A stretch of 64,000 bases of DNA from assembly GCF_001905735.1 (NCBI RefSeq), contig NZ_LISW01000002.1:718426-782425 (forward strand), in the 5' to 3' direction. The notes below the pieces were generated by a model that ran no database searches, was not told the DNA's origin, and saw only the letters and a program-made list of their open reading frames with translations. Positions 7,973 to 16,796 of the stretch are shown here, in pieces. The DNA is from Streptomyces sp. CB01249. Its GTDB lineage: Bacteria > Actinomycetota > Actinomycetes > Streptomycetales > Streptomycetaceae. The translations under genes were made by a program, and so were the position numbers. Within the stretch, counting starts at the first letter, position 1; each line of letters opens with the position of its first letter.

Positions 7973-9619
7973 TCAGATGCCCGCCGCTGCCGCCAGGTCC
8001 CGCTTGATGCCGGTCAGCAGCTCCGTGGCGCGGGCGCGGGCGGTCGGCAGCGCGTCGGCGGAGCCCACCGGCACGACGACCTCCAGGTAGCACTTCAGCT
8101 TCGGCTCGGTGCCGCTCGGGCGGACGATCACCCGGGCGCCGTCGAGCGTGTAGCGCAGCCCGTCCGTCGGCGGCAGCCGGTCCGTGCCCCGCGACAGGTC
8201 CTCGGCCGAGGTCACGGGCAGCCCCGCCAGGGCGGCCGGCGGCTGCTCGCGCAGGCGGCGCATCGCGTCCGCGATGACCGACAGGTCCTCGACCCGCACC
8301 GACAGCTGGTCGGTGGCGTGCAGCCCGTGTTCGAGCGCGAGGTCGTCCAGCAGGTCCAGGAGCGTGCGCCCCTGCTCCTTCAGTACGGAGGCGAGCTCGG
8401 CGACGAGCAGCGCGGCCGTGATGCCGTCCTTGTCGCGGACGCCGTCCGGGTCCACGCAGTAGCCGAGCGCCTCCTCGTACCCGTAACGCAGCCCCTCGAC
8501 GCGGGCGATCCACTTGAAGCCCGTCAGGGTCTCCTCGTAGCCCAGGCCCGCCTTCTCGGCGATCCGGCCCAGCAGCGAGGACGAGACGATCGACTCCGCG
8601 AACACGCCGGTCGCGCCCCGGCGCACCAGGTGCGCGGCGAGCAGCGCGCCCGTCTCGTCGCCCCGCAGCATCCGCCAGCCGCCGTCCGCCGCCGGGTCCG
8701 GCACAGCGACGGCGCAGCGGTCCGCGTCCGGGTCGTTCGCGATGACGAGATCCGGTTTCGCGCGGCGCGCGGTGGTGAACGCGAGGTCCATCGCGCCGGG
8801 CTCCTCCGGATTGGGGAAGGCCACGGTAGGGAACGCGGGGTCCGGCTCGGCCTGCTCCGCGACGAGCACCGGGGCCGGGAAGCCGGCCCGGTCGAACGCG
8901 GCGGTGAGCACGGAGGTGCCGACACCGTGCATCGCGGTGTACACGGTGCGGGCGGTGCGCGGCGACTCCGCGTCGAGCACCGCGTCCGTCCGCGCCAGGT
9001 ACGCCTCCAGGACCTCCTCGCCCAGGGTCTCCCAGCCGGACTCCGGGCGGTCCACGGTGTCCAGCGGGCCGACCGCGGCGATGGCCGCGGCGATCTCGCC
9101 GTCCGCCGGCGGCACGATCTGCGAGCCGTCGCCGAGGTAGACCTTGTAGCCGTTGTCACGGGGCGGGTTGTGGCTGGCGGTCACCTCGACGCCGGCGACG
9201 GCGCCCAGGTGCCTTATGGCGTACGCCAGCACGGGGGTGGGCAGCGGGCGGGGGAGGACCGCCGCGCGCAGGCCCGCGCCCGTCATCACCGCGGCGGTGT
9301 CCCGCGCGAAGTCGGCGGACTTGTAGCGGGCGTCGTAGCCGATGACGACGAGACCGCCGGTCTGTCCCTGGTCCTTCAGGTACGCGGCGAGGCCGGCGGC
9401 GGCGCGGATGACCACGGAGCGGTTCATGCGCATCGGGCCCGCGCCGAGCTCGCCCCGCAGTCCGGCGGTGCCGAACTGGAGGGTGCCCGCGAAGCGGGTG
9501 GTGAGCTCTGCGGTGTCCTCGGCGGCGATGAGCTTGGCGAGCTCTTCGCGGGTGTCGGGGTCGGGGTCCTCCGCGAGCCAGGCGCCGGCACGGGCGAGGA
9601 GGTCCGGGGGTGTCGTCAC
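7973..9619 (-). CDS. PGM2-type phosphosugar mutase, likely phosphopentomutase
   Basis: A 548-residue alpha-D-phosphohexomutase superfamily enzyme. FGTAGLRG stands at about 49-56, the phosphoserine loop TASHNPPRDNGYKVY has Ser149, the metal loop is NDPDADRCAV, and a C-terminal RPSGTEPKLKCYLE phosphate-binding loop is present. These motifs resemble human PGM2 more than ordinary phosphomannomutases, and PGM2 is known to act on (deoxy)ribose-1-phosphate. It is usually annotated as phosphomannomutase. Context (phosphorylase just upstream, deoC nearby, no deoB-type phosphopentomutase in the window) supports ribose/deoxyribose-1-phosphate to 5-phosphate conversion. The GTG at 9619 follows GAAAGG. 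Confidence 0.85.
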   Translation of the reverse strand: MTTPPDLLARAGAWLAEDPDPDTREELAKLIAAEDTAELTTRFAGTLQFGTAGLRGELGAGPMRMNRSVVIRAAAGLAAYLKDQGQTGGLVVIGYDARYKSADFARDTAAVMTGAGLRAAVLPRPLPTPVLAYAIRHLGAVAGVEVTASHNPPRDNGYKVYLGDGSQIVPPADGEIAAAIAAVGPLDTVDRPESGWETLGEEVLEAYLARTDAVLDAESPRTARTVYTAMHGVGTSVLTAAFDRAGFPAPVLVAEQAEPDPAFPTVAFPNPEEPGAMDLAFTTARRAKPDLVIANDPDADRCAVAVPDPAADGGWRMLRGDETGALLAAHLVRRGATGVFAESIVSSSLLGRIAEKAGLGYEETLTGFKWIARVEGLRYGYEEALGYCVDPDGVRDKDGITAALLVAELASVLKEQGRTLLDLLDDLALEHGLHATDQLSVRVEDLSVIADAMRRLREQPPAALAGLPVTSAEDLSRGTDRLPPTDGLRYTLDGARVIVRPSGTEPKLKCYLEVVVPVGSADALPTARARATELLTGIKRDLAAAAGI

Positions 9620-9664
9620 GGGGTGCCTTTCGTGTGCGGTGCGCTGGTGGCCGCGCGCGGCCAA

Positions 9665-9713
9665 ATCAAGCCCCTCCGGCGATTGAGGAGCGGGGGCACG
9701 GGGGCAGCGCCCC
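9665..9713. repeat. Interspersed 49-bp repeat, inverted copy
   Basis: TCAAGCCCCTCCGGCGATTG and AGGAGCGGGGG, then a variant spacer and GGGGGCAGCGCCCC: the reverse complement of the copies at 13885 and 17896. It lies in the 110-nt gap between the phosphorylase and mutase genes. Both arms can fold into hairpins. Confidence 0.85.
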
Positions 9714-9729
9714 GCAAGGTGCCGCAGGC

Positions 9730-10554
9730 TCAGATCCGGTCCAGCACCCGCGCCAGCAGGGACCCCATCCGCGTCGCGGAATCGCGGCCCGCCTGAAGGA
9801 CCTCCTCATGGTTCAGCGGCTCCCCGCTCAACCCCGCGGCCAGGTTCGTCACCAGGGACAGCCCGAGGACCTCCGCCCCCGCCTCCCGGGCGGCAATCGC
9901 TTCCAGGACCGTGGACATGCCGACCAGGTCGCCGCCCATGACGCGGACCATGTTGATCTCGGCCGGAGTCTCGTAGTGCGGGCCGGGGAACTGGACGTAC
10001 ACGCCCTCTTCGAGCGTCTCGTCCACCTCCTTGCACAGCGCGCGCAGGCGCGGCGAGTACAGGTCGGTGAGGTCCACGAAGTTCGCGCCGATGATCGGCG
10101 AGGCCGCCGTCAGGTTGATGTGGTCGCTGATCAGGACCGGCTGCCCGGGGCGCATGCCCTCCCGCAGGCCGCCGCAGCCGTTCGTCAGGATGACCGTCCG
10201 GCACCCCGCGGCGACCGCTGTGCGGACCCCGTGCGCGACGGCGGCGACGCCGCGGCCCTCGTAGTAGTGCGTGCGGCCCAGGAACACCAGGGCCCGCTTG
10301 TCGCCGATCACGTGCGAGCGGATCGTGCCGCCGTGGCCCTCGACGGCGGGCGCCGGGAAGCCGGGCAGGGCCGTCACCGGGAACTCGGCCGCCGGAACGC
10401 CGAGCGCGGCAGCGGCCGGCGCCCAGCCGGAGCCCATCACGAGGGCGACGTCGTGAGTCTCGGCACCGGTCAGCTCGCGCAGGCGGGCGGCGGCGTCGGC
10501 GGCGGCGGCGTGCGGGTCGCCCTGGATGTGGTCCGGAATAAGTGATGCGTTCAC
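9730..10554 (-). CDS. Purine nucleoside phosphorylase
   Basis: A trimeric-type (class II) purine nucleoside phosphorylase of 274 residues that splits purine (deoxy)nucleosides with phosphate. Features are the phosphate-loop [25 protein letters not shown], the Glu-containing [12 protein letters not shown] and GMSTVLE, and the base-binding [10 protein letters not shown] chose the GTG at 10554 (VNASLIPDH); the longer frame to 10638 would run through the shared promoter palindrome. It is upstream of the phosphosugar mutase in the same orientation, giving a base and then (deoxy)ribose-1-phosphate to the mutase. Confidence 0.92.
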   Translation of the reverse strand: MNASLIPDHIQGDPHAAAADAAARLRELTGAETHDVALVMGSGWAPAAAALGVPAAEFPVTALPGFPAPAVEGHGGTIRSHVIGDKRALVFLGRTHYYEGRGVAAVAHGVRTAVAAGCRTVILTNGCGGLREGMRPGQPVLISDHINLTAASPIIGANFVDLTDLYSPRLRALCKEVDETLEEGVYVQFPGPHYETPAEINMVRVMGGDLVGMSTVLEAIAAREAGAEVLGLSLVTNLAAGLSGEPLNHEEVLQAGRDSATRMGSLLARVLDRI

Positions 10555-10579
10555 GCGGACGAGCGTAACCGCTGAACCC

Positions 10580-10605
10580 CTACGCGCGTAGATGCCCCTG
10601 TACAG
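10580..10605 (-). promoter_or_regulatory. Putative phosphorylase operator/promoter
   Basis: CTACGCGCGTAG (10580-10591) and CTGTACAG (10598-10605) repeat the arrangement seen before deoC, 25 nt ahead of the GTG start. TGTACA again sits where a -35 would be, with the 12-bp palindrome downstream of it. Confidence 0.65.
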
Positions 10606-10659
10606 AGTCTGGCGGGAATCGTTCGTGTGTTCCGACAATCGGGTCGGCGGCCGGGCCCC

Positions 10660-11130
10660 TCAGCAGGGGCGCTTGCGCAGTTCCATCACGTAGTCGTGGG
10701 GCGCGCCCGCCGATTCCGCCGCGTCCGCAATCTCGCCGAGATAGCGGGCGGACGGCAGGCCGCCCTCGTAACCGTTCAGCACATAGATCCAGGCCGGCTC
10801 CTCGCCGTCCAGGGTGTGCACCCGGATCCGCATGCGGCGGTAGATGTCGAGGCCGACGCCCTCCCAGCGGTCCATGGAGTCCTCGTCCATGGGGGCCAGG
10901 TCGTACAGGGCGACGAAGACCTGCGAGCGAGGCGCCTCCACCACGGTGGCCAGCGCGCCCTCCCAGCCCATCTGCTCCCCGCCGAAGGTCAGCCGCCAGC
11001 CGTTCAGCCAGCCGGTCCCGCGCAGCGGTGAGTGCGGGGCGCGGCGCGTCATCAGCCGCGCGTCGAGGTTGCCGGCGTACGCGGCGTAGAGCGACATGGG
11101 ATCGAGGGTACGGGAGGTGGCGGCGGGCAT
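10660..11130 (-). CDS. Gamma-glutamylcyclotransferase-like protein
   Basis: A 156-residue protein with the gamma-glutamylcyclotransferase (AIG2/GGCT-like) fold. LYAAYAGNLD is the substrate-binding loop, near the N-terminus, and an acidic stretch (DEDSMDRWEGVGLDIY) follows in mid-protein. I chose the ATG at 11130 because AGGAA precedes it; MSLYAAYAG at 11097 lacks a ribosome site. A similar gene lies beside lpdA, deoD and pmmB in Mycobacterium tuberculosis, so the cluster order is old. The true substrate is unknown. Confidence 0.75.
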   Translation of the reverse strand: MPAATSRTLDPMSLYAAYAGNLDARLMTRRAPHSPLRGTGWLNGWRLTFGGEQMGWEGALATVVEAPRSQVFVALYDLAPMDEDSMDRWEGVGLDIYRRMRIRVHTLDGEEPAWIYVLNGYEGGLPSARYLGEIADAAESAGAPHDYVMELRKRPC

Positions 11131-11358
11131 GCCGGTTCCTGTGAGGAACGACCCCCGGGGGGAGGCGGGAACGAGGCGGCCGAGTCCGCCGCGCGCGTGC
11201 GCCGTGCGCCCCGGCGCACGTATGGAGGGCCCCGGGGAGAAGCACCTTGGCGCGTGCGGGACAATGAAGTACGTACTGCATTCCCCCGGGGCGATCCCCC
11301 GGACCCCCGGCCGGGGCAGCAGACGGCCGTGGGACGAGAAACGCGAGGCGGACTTTTC

Positions 11359-12798
11359 GTGACCCGGATCGTGATCATCGGCGGCGGACCCGGCGGGTAC
11401 GAGGCGGCCCTGGTGGGTGCCCAGCTCGGCGCGGAGGTGACCGTCGTCGACTGCGACGGCCTCGGCGGCGCGTCCGTCCTCACCGACTGCGTGCCCTCGA
11501 AGACCCTGATCGCGACGGCCGAGGTGATGACCACCTTCGACTCCTCGTACGAGGAGCTGGGCATCATCGTCGCGGACGACACCCCGCACATAGAGCAGGC
11601 CGCGCGTGTGGTCGGCGTCGACCTGGGGAAGGTCAACCGCCGCGTGAAGCGCCTGGCGCTCGCCCAGTCGCACGACATCACCGCCTCCGTCACCCGCGCC
11701 GGCGCCCGCGTCATGCGCGGCCGCGGCCGTCTGGAGGGCCTTCAGGCCGCCGACGGCTCCCGCCAGGTCGTCGTCACGGCCGCCGACGGTACGGAGGAGA
11801 CGCTCACCGCGGACGCCGTGCTCATCGCGACCGGCGGGCACCCCCGCGAGATCCCGGACGCGCAGCCGGACGGCGAGCGCATCCTGAACTGGACCCAGGT
11901 CTACGACCTGGACGAGCTGCCGCAGGAGCTCATCGTCGTCGGTTCCGGTGTGACCGGTGCCGAGTTCGCCGGCGCCTACCAGGCCCTCGGCTCCCGCGTC
12001 ACCCTCGTCTCGTCCCGCGACCGGGTGCTCCCCGGCGAGGACCCGGACGCGGCGGCCGTCCTGGAGGACGTGTTCCGGCGGCGCGGCATGAACGTCATGG
12101 CTCGCTCCCGCGCCCAGTCCGCCAAGCGCGTCGGCGACCGGGTCGAGGTGACCCTCGCCGACGGCCGGGTCATCTCCGGCACGCACTGCCTGATGGCCGT
12201 CGGCGCCATCCCGAACACCGCGGGCATGGGCCTGGAGGAGGCCGGCGTCCGGCTCAAGGACTCCGGGCACATCTGGACCGACAAGGTCTCCCGTACCAGC
12301 GCCCCCGGCGTCTACGCGGCGGGTGACGTCACCGGCATCTTCGCGCTCGCCTCCGTCGCCGCCATGCAGGGCCGCATCGCGATGTACCACTTCCTGGGCG
12401 ACGCGGTGGCCCCGCTGGACCTCAAGACGGTCTCCTCGAACGTCTTCACCGACCCGGAGATCGCCACCGTCGGCTACACCCAGGCGGACGTCGACGCGGG
12501 CAAGATCGAGGCGCTGGTCGTCAAGCTGCCGCTGCTGCGCAACCCGCGCGCGAAGATGCAGGGCATCCGGGACGGCTTCGTCAAGATCTTCTGTCGCCCC
12601 GGCACCGGCATCGTGGTCGGCGGCTGTGTCGTCGCGCCCCGGGCGAGCGAGCTGATCCATCCGATCTCGATCGCGGTCGACAACAATCTGACGGTCGACC
12701 AGATCGCAAACACCTTCACTGTGTACCCGTCCCTGTCGGGATCGATCGCCGAAGTGGCCCGCCAGTTGCACAGCCGTAAGCGCACGGGCGGGGCGTGA
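11359..12798 (+). CDS. lpdA: LpdA-type NAD(P)H-quinone flavoprotein reductase
   Basis: A 479-residue member of the flavoprotein disulfide reductase family: FAD-binding GGGPGGYEAA (about 8-17), NAD-binding GSGVTGAEFAGAY, and the second FAD motif TSAPGVYAAGDVT. The redox region reads GGASVLTDCVPSKT, so the first of the two redox cysteines is a serine. The C-terminal HxxxxE dyad is replaced in FTVYPSLSGSIAE. The same losses are known for M. tuberculosis LpdA, which reduces quinones and not lipoamide. The GTG start at 11359 has GAGGCGGAC upstream. It is divergent from the gamma-glutamylcyclotransferase-like gene. Confidence 0.85.
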   Translation: MTRIVIIGGGPGGYEAALVGAQLGAEVTVVDCDGLGGASVLTDCVPSKTLIATAEVMTTFDSSYEELGIIVADDTPHIEQAARVVGVDLGKVNRRVKRLALAQSHDITASVTRAGARVMRGRGRLEGLQAADGSRQVVVTAADGTEETLTADAVLIATGGHPREIPDAQPDGERILNWTQVYDLDELPQELIVVGSGVTGAEFAGAYQALGSRVTLVSSRDRVLPGEDPDAAAVLEDVFRRRGMNVMARSRAQSAKRVGDRVEVTLADGRVISGTHCLMAVGAIPNTAGMGLEEAGVRLKDSGHIWTDKVSRTSAPGVYAAGDVTGIFALASVAAMQGRIAMYHFLGDAVAPLDLKTVSSNVFTDPEIATVGYTQADVDAGKIEALVVKLPLLRNPRAKMQGIRDGFVKIFCRPGTGIVVGGCVVAPRASELIHPISIAVDNNLTVDQIANTFTVYPSLSGSIAEVARQLHSRKRTGGA

Positions 12799-12890
12799 CC
12801 GCTGTTCGATCAGGAGACGACAACAAGGCGACCTCCTATATCACTTGGTGACCGCCTGTGTGTACAACTTCTGCTATTCGGCGCAAACTG

Positions 12891-12920
12891 CTGAAAAGTC
12901 TCGCGCGGTCACGTTACTGT
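12891..12920 (+). promoter_or_regulatory. Candidate promoter for the DeoR-family gene
   Basis: CTGAAA (12891-12896), an 18-nt spacer and TACTGT (12915-12920) fit a vegetative promoter. The -10 ends 7 nt before the GTG at 12928 and no Shine-Dalgarno is present, so the transcript is probably leaderless. The CTACGCGCGTAG operator is not found here. Confidence 0.55.
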
Positions 12921-12927
12921 CAGTTTC

Positions 12928-13881
12928 GTGTTCGCTGCAGAACGTCGTCAGTTGATCCTCGAAATGGTGCGCGCCAACGGGGCGGTATCGCTCCGTGAGC
13001 TCGCCCGCGTCGTCCAGACCTCCGAAGTGACCGTACGGCGGGACGTGCGGGCACTGGAGGCAGAAGGACTCCTCGACCGCCGGCATGGCGGTGCGGTCTT
13101 GCCGGGCGGTTTTACGCGGGAGTCCGGCTTTCCGCAGAAATCCCATCTCGCCACCGCGGAGAAAACGGCCATCGCCGACCTGGCCGCCGGCCTGGTCGAA
13201 GAAGGCGAGGCCATCGTCGTCGGTGCCGGTACGACCACGCAGGAGCTGGCCCGCCGGCTCGCGCGCGTCCCCGGCCTGACCGTCGTCACCAACTCGCTGC
13301 TCGTCGCCCAGGCGCTGGCCCATGCCAACCGGGTGGAGGTGGTGATGACCGGAGGCACCCTGCGTGGCTCCAACTACGCCCTGGTGGGCAGCGGGGCCGA
13401 GCAGTCCCTCCAGGGGCTGCGGGTCTCCCGCGCGTTCCTGTCCGGGAGCGGGCTCACCGCCGAGCGCGGGCTCTCCACGTCCAACATGCTCTCCGCGAGC
13501 GTGGACCGGGCGCTGGTGCAGGCCGCGGCGGAGGTGGTGGTCCTCGCGGACCACACGAAGCTCGGTTCCGACACGATGTTCCAGACCGTGCCGACGGATC
13601 TCATCACCCATCTGGTGACGGACGAGCCCGCCGCGCATGACGACCGGTCGGCGGCGGAGTTGCAGGCGCTGGCGGATCAGGGCGTACGGATCGCTGTCGC
13701 GGGGGGCGGGGCGGCGTCTTCCGCCGCCGCGGACCCGGGGGCGGGTGGGAGGCCCTCCGCCCGGCGCGAGATGCCGTTGCCCGGGCAGCGGCGTACGCAG
13801 GGGCAGCCGTTGCGGGCGCTCGGGGAGGCGGGGGCCGGTGAGCGGGATCGGGCGCGGGTGGCGGACCTGCGGCGGCGGTAG
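12928..13881 (+). CDS. DeoR-family transcriptional regulator
   Basis: A 317-residue DeoR-type repressor. The N-terminal helix-turn-helix (RRQLILEMVRANGAVSLREL, then TSEVTVRRDVRALEAEGLL) covers residues ~5-55. The DeoR C-terminal sugar-phosphate sensor follows (IVVGAGTTTQELARRL; LADHTKLGSD). Family members usually stop near 255 residues; here about 60 Ala/Gly/Arg-rich residues follow and the stop lies 3 bp before a copy of the interspersed repeat. This tail may be a by-product of the repeat insertion. It is the best candidate to bind the shared operators of the deoC and phosphorylase genes, with a deoxyribose phosphate as inducer; inferred. Confidence 0.85.
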   Translation: MFAAERRQLILEMVRANGAVSLRELARVVQTSEVTVRRDVRALEAEGLLDRRHGGAVLPGGFTRESGFPQKSHLATAEKTAIADLAAGLVEEGEAIVVGAGTTTQELARRLARVPGLTVVTNSLLVAQALAHANRVEVVMTGGTLRGSNYALVGSGAEQSLQGLRVSRAFLSGSGLTAERGLSTSNMLSASVDRALVQAAAEVVVLADHTKLGSDTMFQTVPTDLITHLVTDEPAAHDDRSAAELQALADQGVRIAVAGGGAASSAAADPGAGGRPSARREMPLPGQRRTQGQPLRALGEAGAGERDRARVADLRRR

Positions 13882-13884
13882 CTC

Positions 13885-13933
13885 GGGGGCGCTGCCCCCG
13901 GACCCCCGCTCCTCAATCGCCGGAGGGGCTTGA
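13885..13933. repeat. Interspersed 49-bp repeat, full copy
   Basis: Palindrome GGGGGCGCTGCCCCC, then GGACCCCCGCTCCTCAATCG and CCGGAGGGGCTTGA. It closes both the DeoR gene (+, stop at 13881) and the TetR gene (-, stop inside the repeat at 13913), so it lies between converging genes and can fold as a terminator. Confidence 0.9.
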
Positions 13934-14533
13934 TGTGCCGTCGTCGGAGGGGCCTGGAGTAAGCCCTCGTAGCGTCAGCTTCAGCAGGCGGTTTGCCAGT
14001 TCCGGGTCGTCCGGGGACTGTTCCGCTGCCAGGGCGATCGCGTTGGTCAGTTGCATCAGGTCGTCTATCGAGACGTCCGGGCGGACCGCGCCCGACGACT
14101 GGGCGCGGGTCAGGAGCGTCGAACCCGCCTCGCGCAGCGGGGTGTTGCAGCGCGCCAGGGCCGAACTCTCGTCGCGGCACGTGGACATGAGGGCCTGGGC
14201 CAGGCCGCGGTACTCGCCCGCGTGGGTGACGATCGCGCCCAGCCACTCCACCAGCGCGGCGCACGGCCGATCCGCGCCCGCGAGTTCGCGGGAGCGGGTG
14301 ATCAGGGCGGTCACCGCCTCCTGGAAGACCGCGCTCATCAGGGCGTGCCGGGTCGGGAAGTGGCGGTACAGCGTGCCGATGCCCACCCCCGCGCGCCGGG
14401 CGATGTCCTCCAGGGACGCGTCGGTGCCGTGTTCCGCGAAGGCGGTACGGGCCTCCGCCAGCAGCCGGCCGTAGTTGCGGCGCGCGTCGGCACGCATGGG
14501 CCGGGCCGACGTCCCTGCCGTACTCATCGCCAT
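13913..14533 (-). CDS. TetR-family transcriptional regulator
   Basis: A 206-residue TetR repressor. The DNA-binding helix-turn-helix is at about 25-68 (ASLEDIARRAGVGIGTLYRH, then FPTRHALM). The C-terminal domain is alpha-helical and variable, so the ligand is unknown. The C-terminal SSPSGD and stop codon are encoded by the interspersed repeat, exactly as in the uridine-kinase-like gene. It sits downstream of accA2 on the same strand but is separated by a strong hairpin, so it is probably transcribed separately from the region around 14540-14600. Confidence 0.88.
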   Translation of the reverse strand: MAMSTAGTSARPMRADARRNYGRLLAEARTAFAEHGTDASLEDIARRAGVGIGTLYRHFPTRHALMSAVFQEAVTALITRSRELAGADRPCAALVEWLGAIVTHAGEYRGLAQALMSTCRDESSALARCNTPLREAGSTLLTRAQSSGAVRPDVSIDDLMQLTNAIALAAEQSPDDPELANRLLKLTLRGLTPGPSDDGTSSPSGD

Positions 14534-14602
14534 GGTGCGGTCCCTCCTGTCTCCCCGGTCTCCAGGATGCCATCGCGCGGGCGGCCTCCGTTCCCCGAAT
14601 GC

Positions 14603-14646
14603 GCCGGTGCCCCGGTCACGTCCGAGGACATGACCGGGGCACCGGC
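14603..14646. terminator. Terminator hairpin after accA2
   Basis: GCCGGTGCCCCGGTCA pairs perfectly with TGACCGGGGCACCGGC across a 12-nt loop, 15 nt past the accA2 stop. Confidence 0.85.
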
Positions 14647-14660
14647 GGGAAAGACGCGGG

Positions 14661-16415
14661 TCAGTCCTTGATCTCGCAGATGACGGCGCCCGAGGAGATC
14701 GAGCTGCCGACCTCGGCGGCCAGGCTCTTGACCGTGCCGGAGCGGTGCGCGTTGAGCGGCTGCTCCATCTTCATGGCTTCGAGGACGACGATGAGGTCGC
14801 CTTCCTTGACTTCCTGGCCTTCTTCGACGGCGATCTTGACGATGGTGCCCTGCATGGGGGAGGCGAGGGTGTCGCCGGAGACGGCCGAGCCGGACTTCTT
14901 GGCCGCGCGGCGCTTGGGCTTGGCGCCCGCCGCGAGCCCGGTACGGGCCAGGCTCATCCCGAGCGAGGAGGGCAGCGAGACCTCCAGGCGCTTGCCACCG
15001 ACCTCCACGACGACCGTCTCGCGACCGGCCTCGTCATCCGCGTCCGCCTCGGCGGGGGCGGCGAACGGCTTGATCTCGTTGACGAACTCCGTCTCGATCC
15101 ACCGGGTGTGGACCCGGAACGGGTCGGCGGTGAACGCCGGGTCCACCACGACCGCACGGTGGAACGGGATGGCGGTGGCCATGCCCTCGACGTGGAACTC
15201 CGCCAGGGCGCGGGCCGCGCGCTGCAGCGCCTGCTCACGCGTCGCACCCGTCACGATCAGCTTCGCCAGCAGCGAGTCCCACGCCGGGCCGATGACCGAG
15301 CCGGACTCCACGCCCGCGTCCAGCCGGACGCCGGGGCCGCTCGGGGCTTCGAACTTGGTGACGGTGCCGGGGGCGGGGAGGAAGCCGCGGCCCGGGTCCT
15401 CGCCGTTGATCCGGAACTCGAAGGAGTGACCGCGCGAGGCGGGGTCGTCGTAGCCGAGTTCCTCGCCGTCGGCGATCCGGAACATCTCACGGACCAGGTC
15501 GATACCGGAGACCTCCTCGGTCACCGGGTGCTCCACCTGCAGGCGGGTGTTGACCTCCAGGAAGGAGATCGTGCCGTCCATACCGACCAGGAACTCGACC
15601 GTGCCGGCGCCGACGTAGCCGGCCTCCTTCAGGATCGCCTTGGAGGCCGCGTACAGCTCCGCGTTCTGCGCATCCGACAGGAAGGGGGCCGGGGCCTCCT
15701 CCACCAGCTTCTGATGACGCCGTTGCAGCGAGCAGTCACGGGTGGAGACGACGACCACGTTGCCGTGCGTGTCGGCCAGGCACTGCGTCTCCACGTGCCG
15801 GGGCTTGTCGAGGTAGCGCTCGACAAAGCACTCCCCGCGCCCGAACGCCGCAACGGCCTCGCGGACGGCGGAGTCGTACAGCTCCGGGATCTCCTCCAGC
15901 GTCCGCGCGACCTTCAGCCCGCGCCCGCCGCCGCCGAAGGCGGCCTTGATCGCGATCGGCAGCCCGTGCTCCTGAGCGAACGCGACGACCTCGGCGGAAC
16001 CGGCCACCGGGTCCGGGGTGCCCGCGACGAGCGGGGCACCGGCGCGCTGCGCGATATGACGGGCGGCGACCTTGTCACCCAGGTCCCGGATCGCGTGCGG
16101 CGGCGGACCGATCCACGTCAGACCCGCGTCCAGCACCGCCTGGGCGAACTCGGCGTTCTCCGAGAGGAAGCCGTACCCCGGGTGGATCGCGTCCGCACCC
16201 GAGTCCTTGGCAGCCTGGAGCACCTTGGCGATGTCCAGATAACTGGCCGCCGGGGTGTCACCGCCCAGAGCGAATGCCTCGTCGGCCGCACGGACGTGCA
16301 GAGCGTCACGGTCCGGGTCGGCGTAAACGGCCACGCTCCCGATCCCCGCGTCCCGGCAGGCCCGAGCAACACGGACAGCAATTTCGCCACGGTTGGCGAT
16401 GAGCACCTTGCGCAC
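14661..16415 (-). CDS. accA2: Acyl-CoA carboxylase alpha chain (biotin carboxylase-BCCP)
   Basis: A 584-residue fused biotin carboxylase and biotin carboxyl carrier protein. The ATP-grasp biotin carboxylase fills residues 1-~450 ([40 protein letters not shown]), then a linker, then the biotinyl domain whose EAMKMEQ carries Lys549. In Streptomyces this subunit serves both acetyl- and propionyl-CoA carboxylases, combined with a beta chain such as PccB (18368-19951) and the epsilon chain (18147-18353). Start is the GTG at 16415, preceded by AAGGAGGG. The biotin would be attached by BirA at 20085. Confidence 0.95.
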   Translation of the reverse strand: MRKVLIANRGEIAVRVARACRDAGIGSVAVYADPDRDALHVRAADEAFALGGDTPAASYLDIAKVLQAAKDSGADAIHPGYGFLSENAEFAQAVLDAGLTWIGPPPHAIRDLGDKVAARHIAQRAGAPLVAGTPDPVAGSAEVVAFAQEHGLPIAIKAAFGGGGRGLKVARTLEEIPELYDSAVREAVAAFGRGECFVERYLDKPRHVETQCLADTHGNVVVVSTRDCSLQRRHQKLVEEAPAPFLSDAQNAELYAASKAILKEAGYVGAGTVEFLVGMDGTISFLEVNTRLQVEHPVTEEVSGIDLVREMFRIADGEELGYDDPASRGHSFEFRINGEDPGRGFLPAPGTVTKFEAPSGPGVRLDAGVESGSVIGPAWDSLLAKLIVTGATREQALQRAARALAEFHVEGMATAIPFHRAVVVDPAFTADPFRVHTRWIETEFVNEIKPFAAPAEADADDEAGRETVVVEVGGKRLEVSLPSSLGMSLARTGLAAGAKPKRRAAKKSGSAVSGDTLASPMQGTIVKIAVEEGQEVKEGDLIVVLEAMKMEQPLNAHRSGTVKSLAAEVGSSISSGAVICEIKD

Positions 16416-16796
16416 GATGGCTCCCTCCTTGAAACAAGCTGAGTTTAGGGACAACCCACACGGTCCTACGACCCGCCCCCAATGGTGAGCTTGCCCACAC
16501 GGAGTGTGATTCGAGGTGTGCTCGAGTCGCGAAATCCCTTGTGCCACCACGGTACGCCGGGTTCTGAAACCGCACAGTAGCGACCAGGTGTGGCCCAGGT
16601 CTCTATCGCCACGAGCAGCGACTTACGGTGATTCTTTGTGGAGTTCCCACTAAGGGGTGGGCAATTCTTTGCCCGACCCACGAAAGCGCGGAGAAGGAGG
16701 GGTGCGTCCGGGTTGCGCACAGCTCTTGTCGTGGCCATTACCGGTTAGTAGGGTCCGCGCTATTGCACGTACTGCTGGTAACAGGGGGTGAGTGTC
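16416..16796. other. 381-nt divergent intergenic region
   Basis: No convincing gene. It must hold the accA2 promoter (-) and that of the membrane protein at 16797 (+). A partial palindrome TTACCGGTTAGTA at 16738-16750 is the only operator-like element I see. Composition is less GC-rich than the flanking genes. Confidence 0.6.

Noticed and set aside
10660..12771. A 703-residue - strand protein including the gamma-glutamylcyclotransferase-like region
   Set aside because: The upstream ~545 residues are antisense to the LpdA-type gene; the true start has a ribosome site at 11130.
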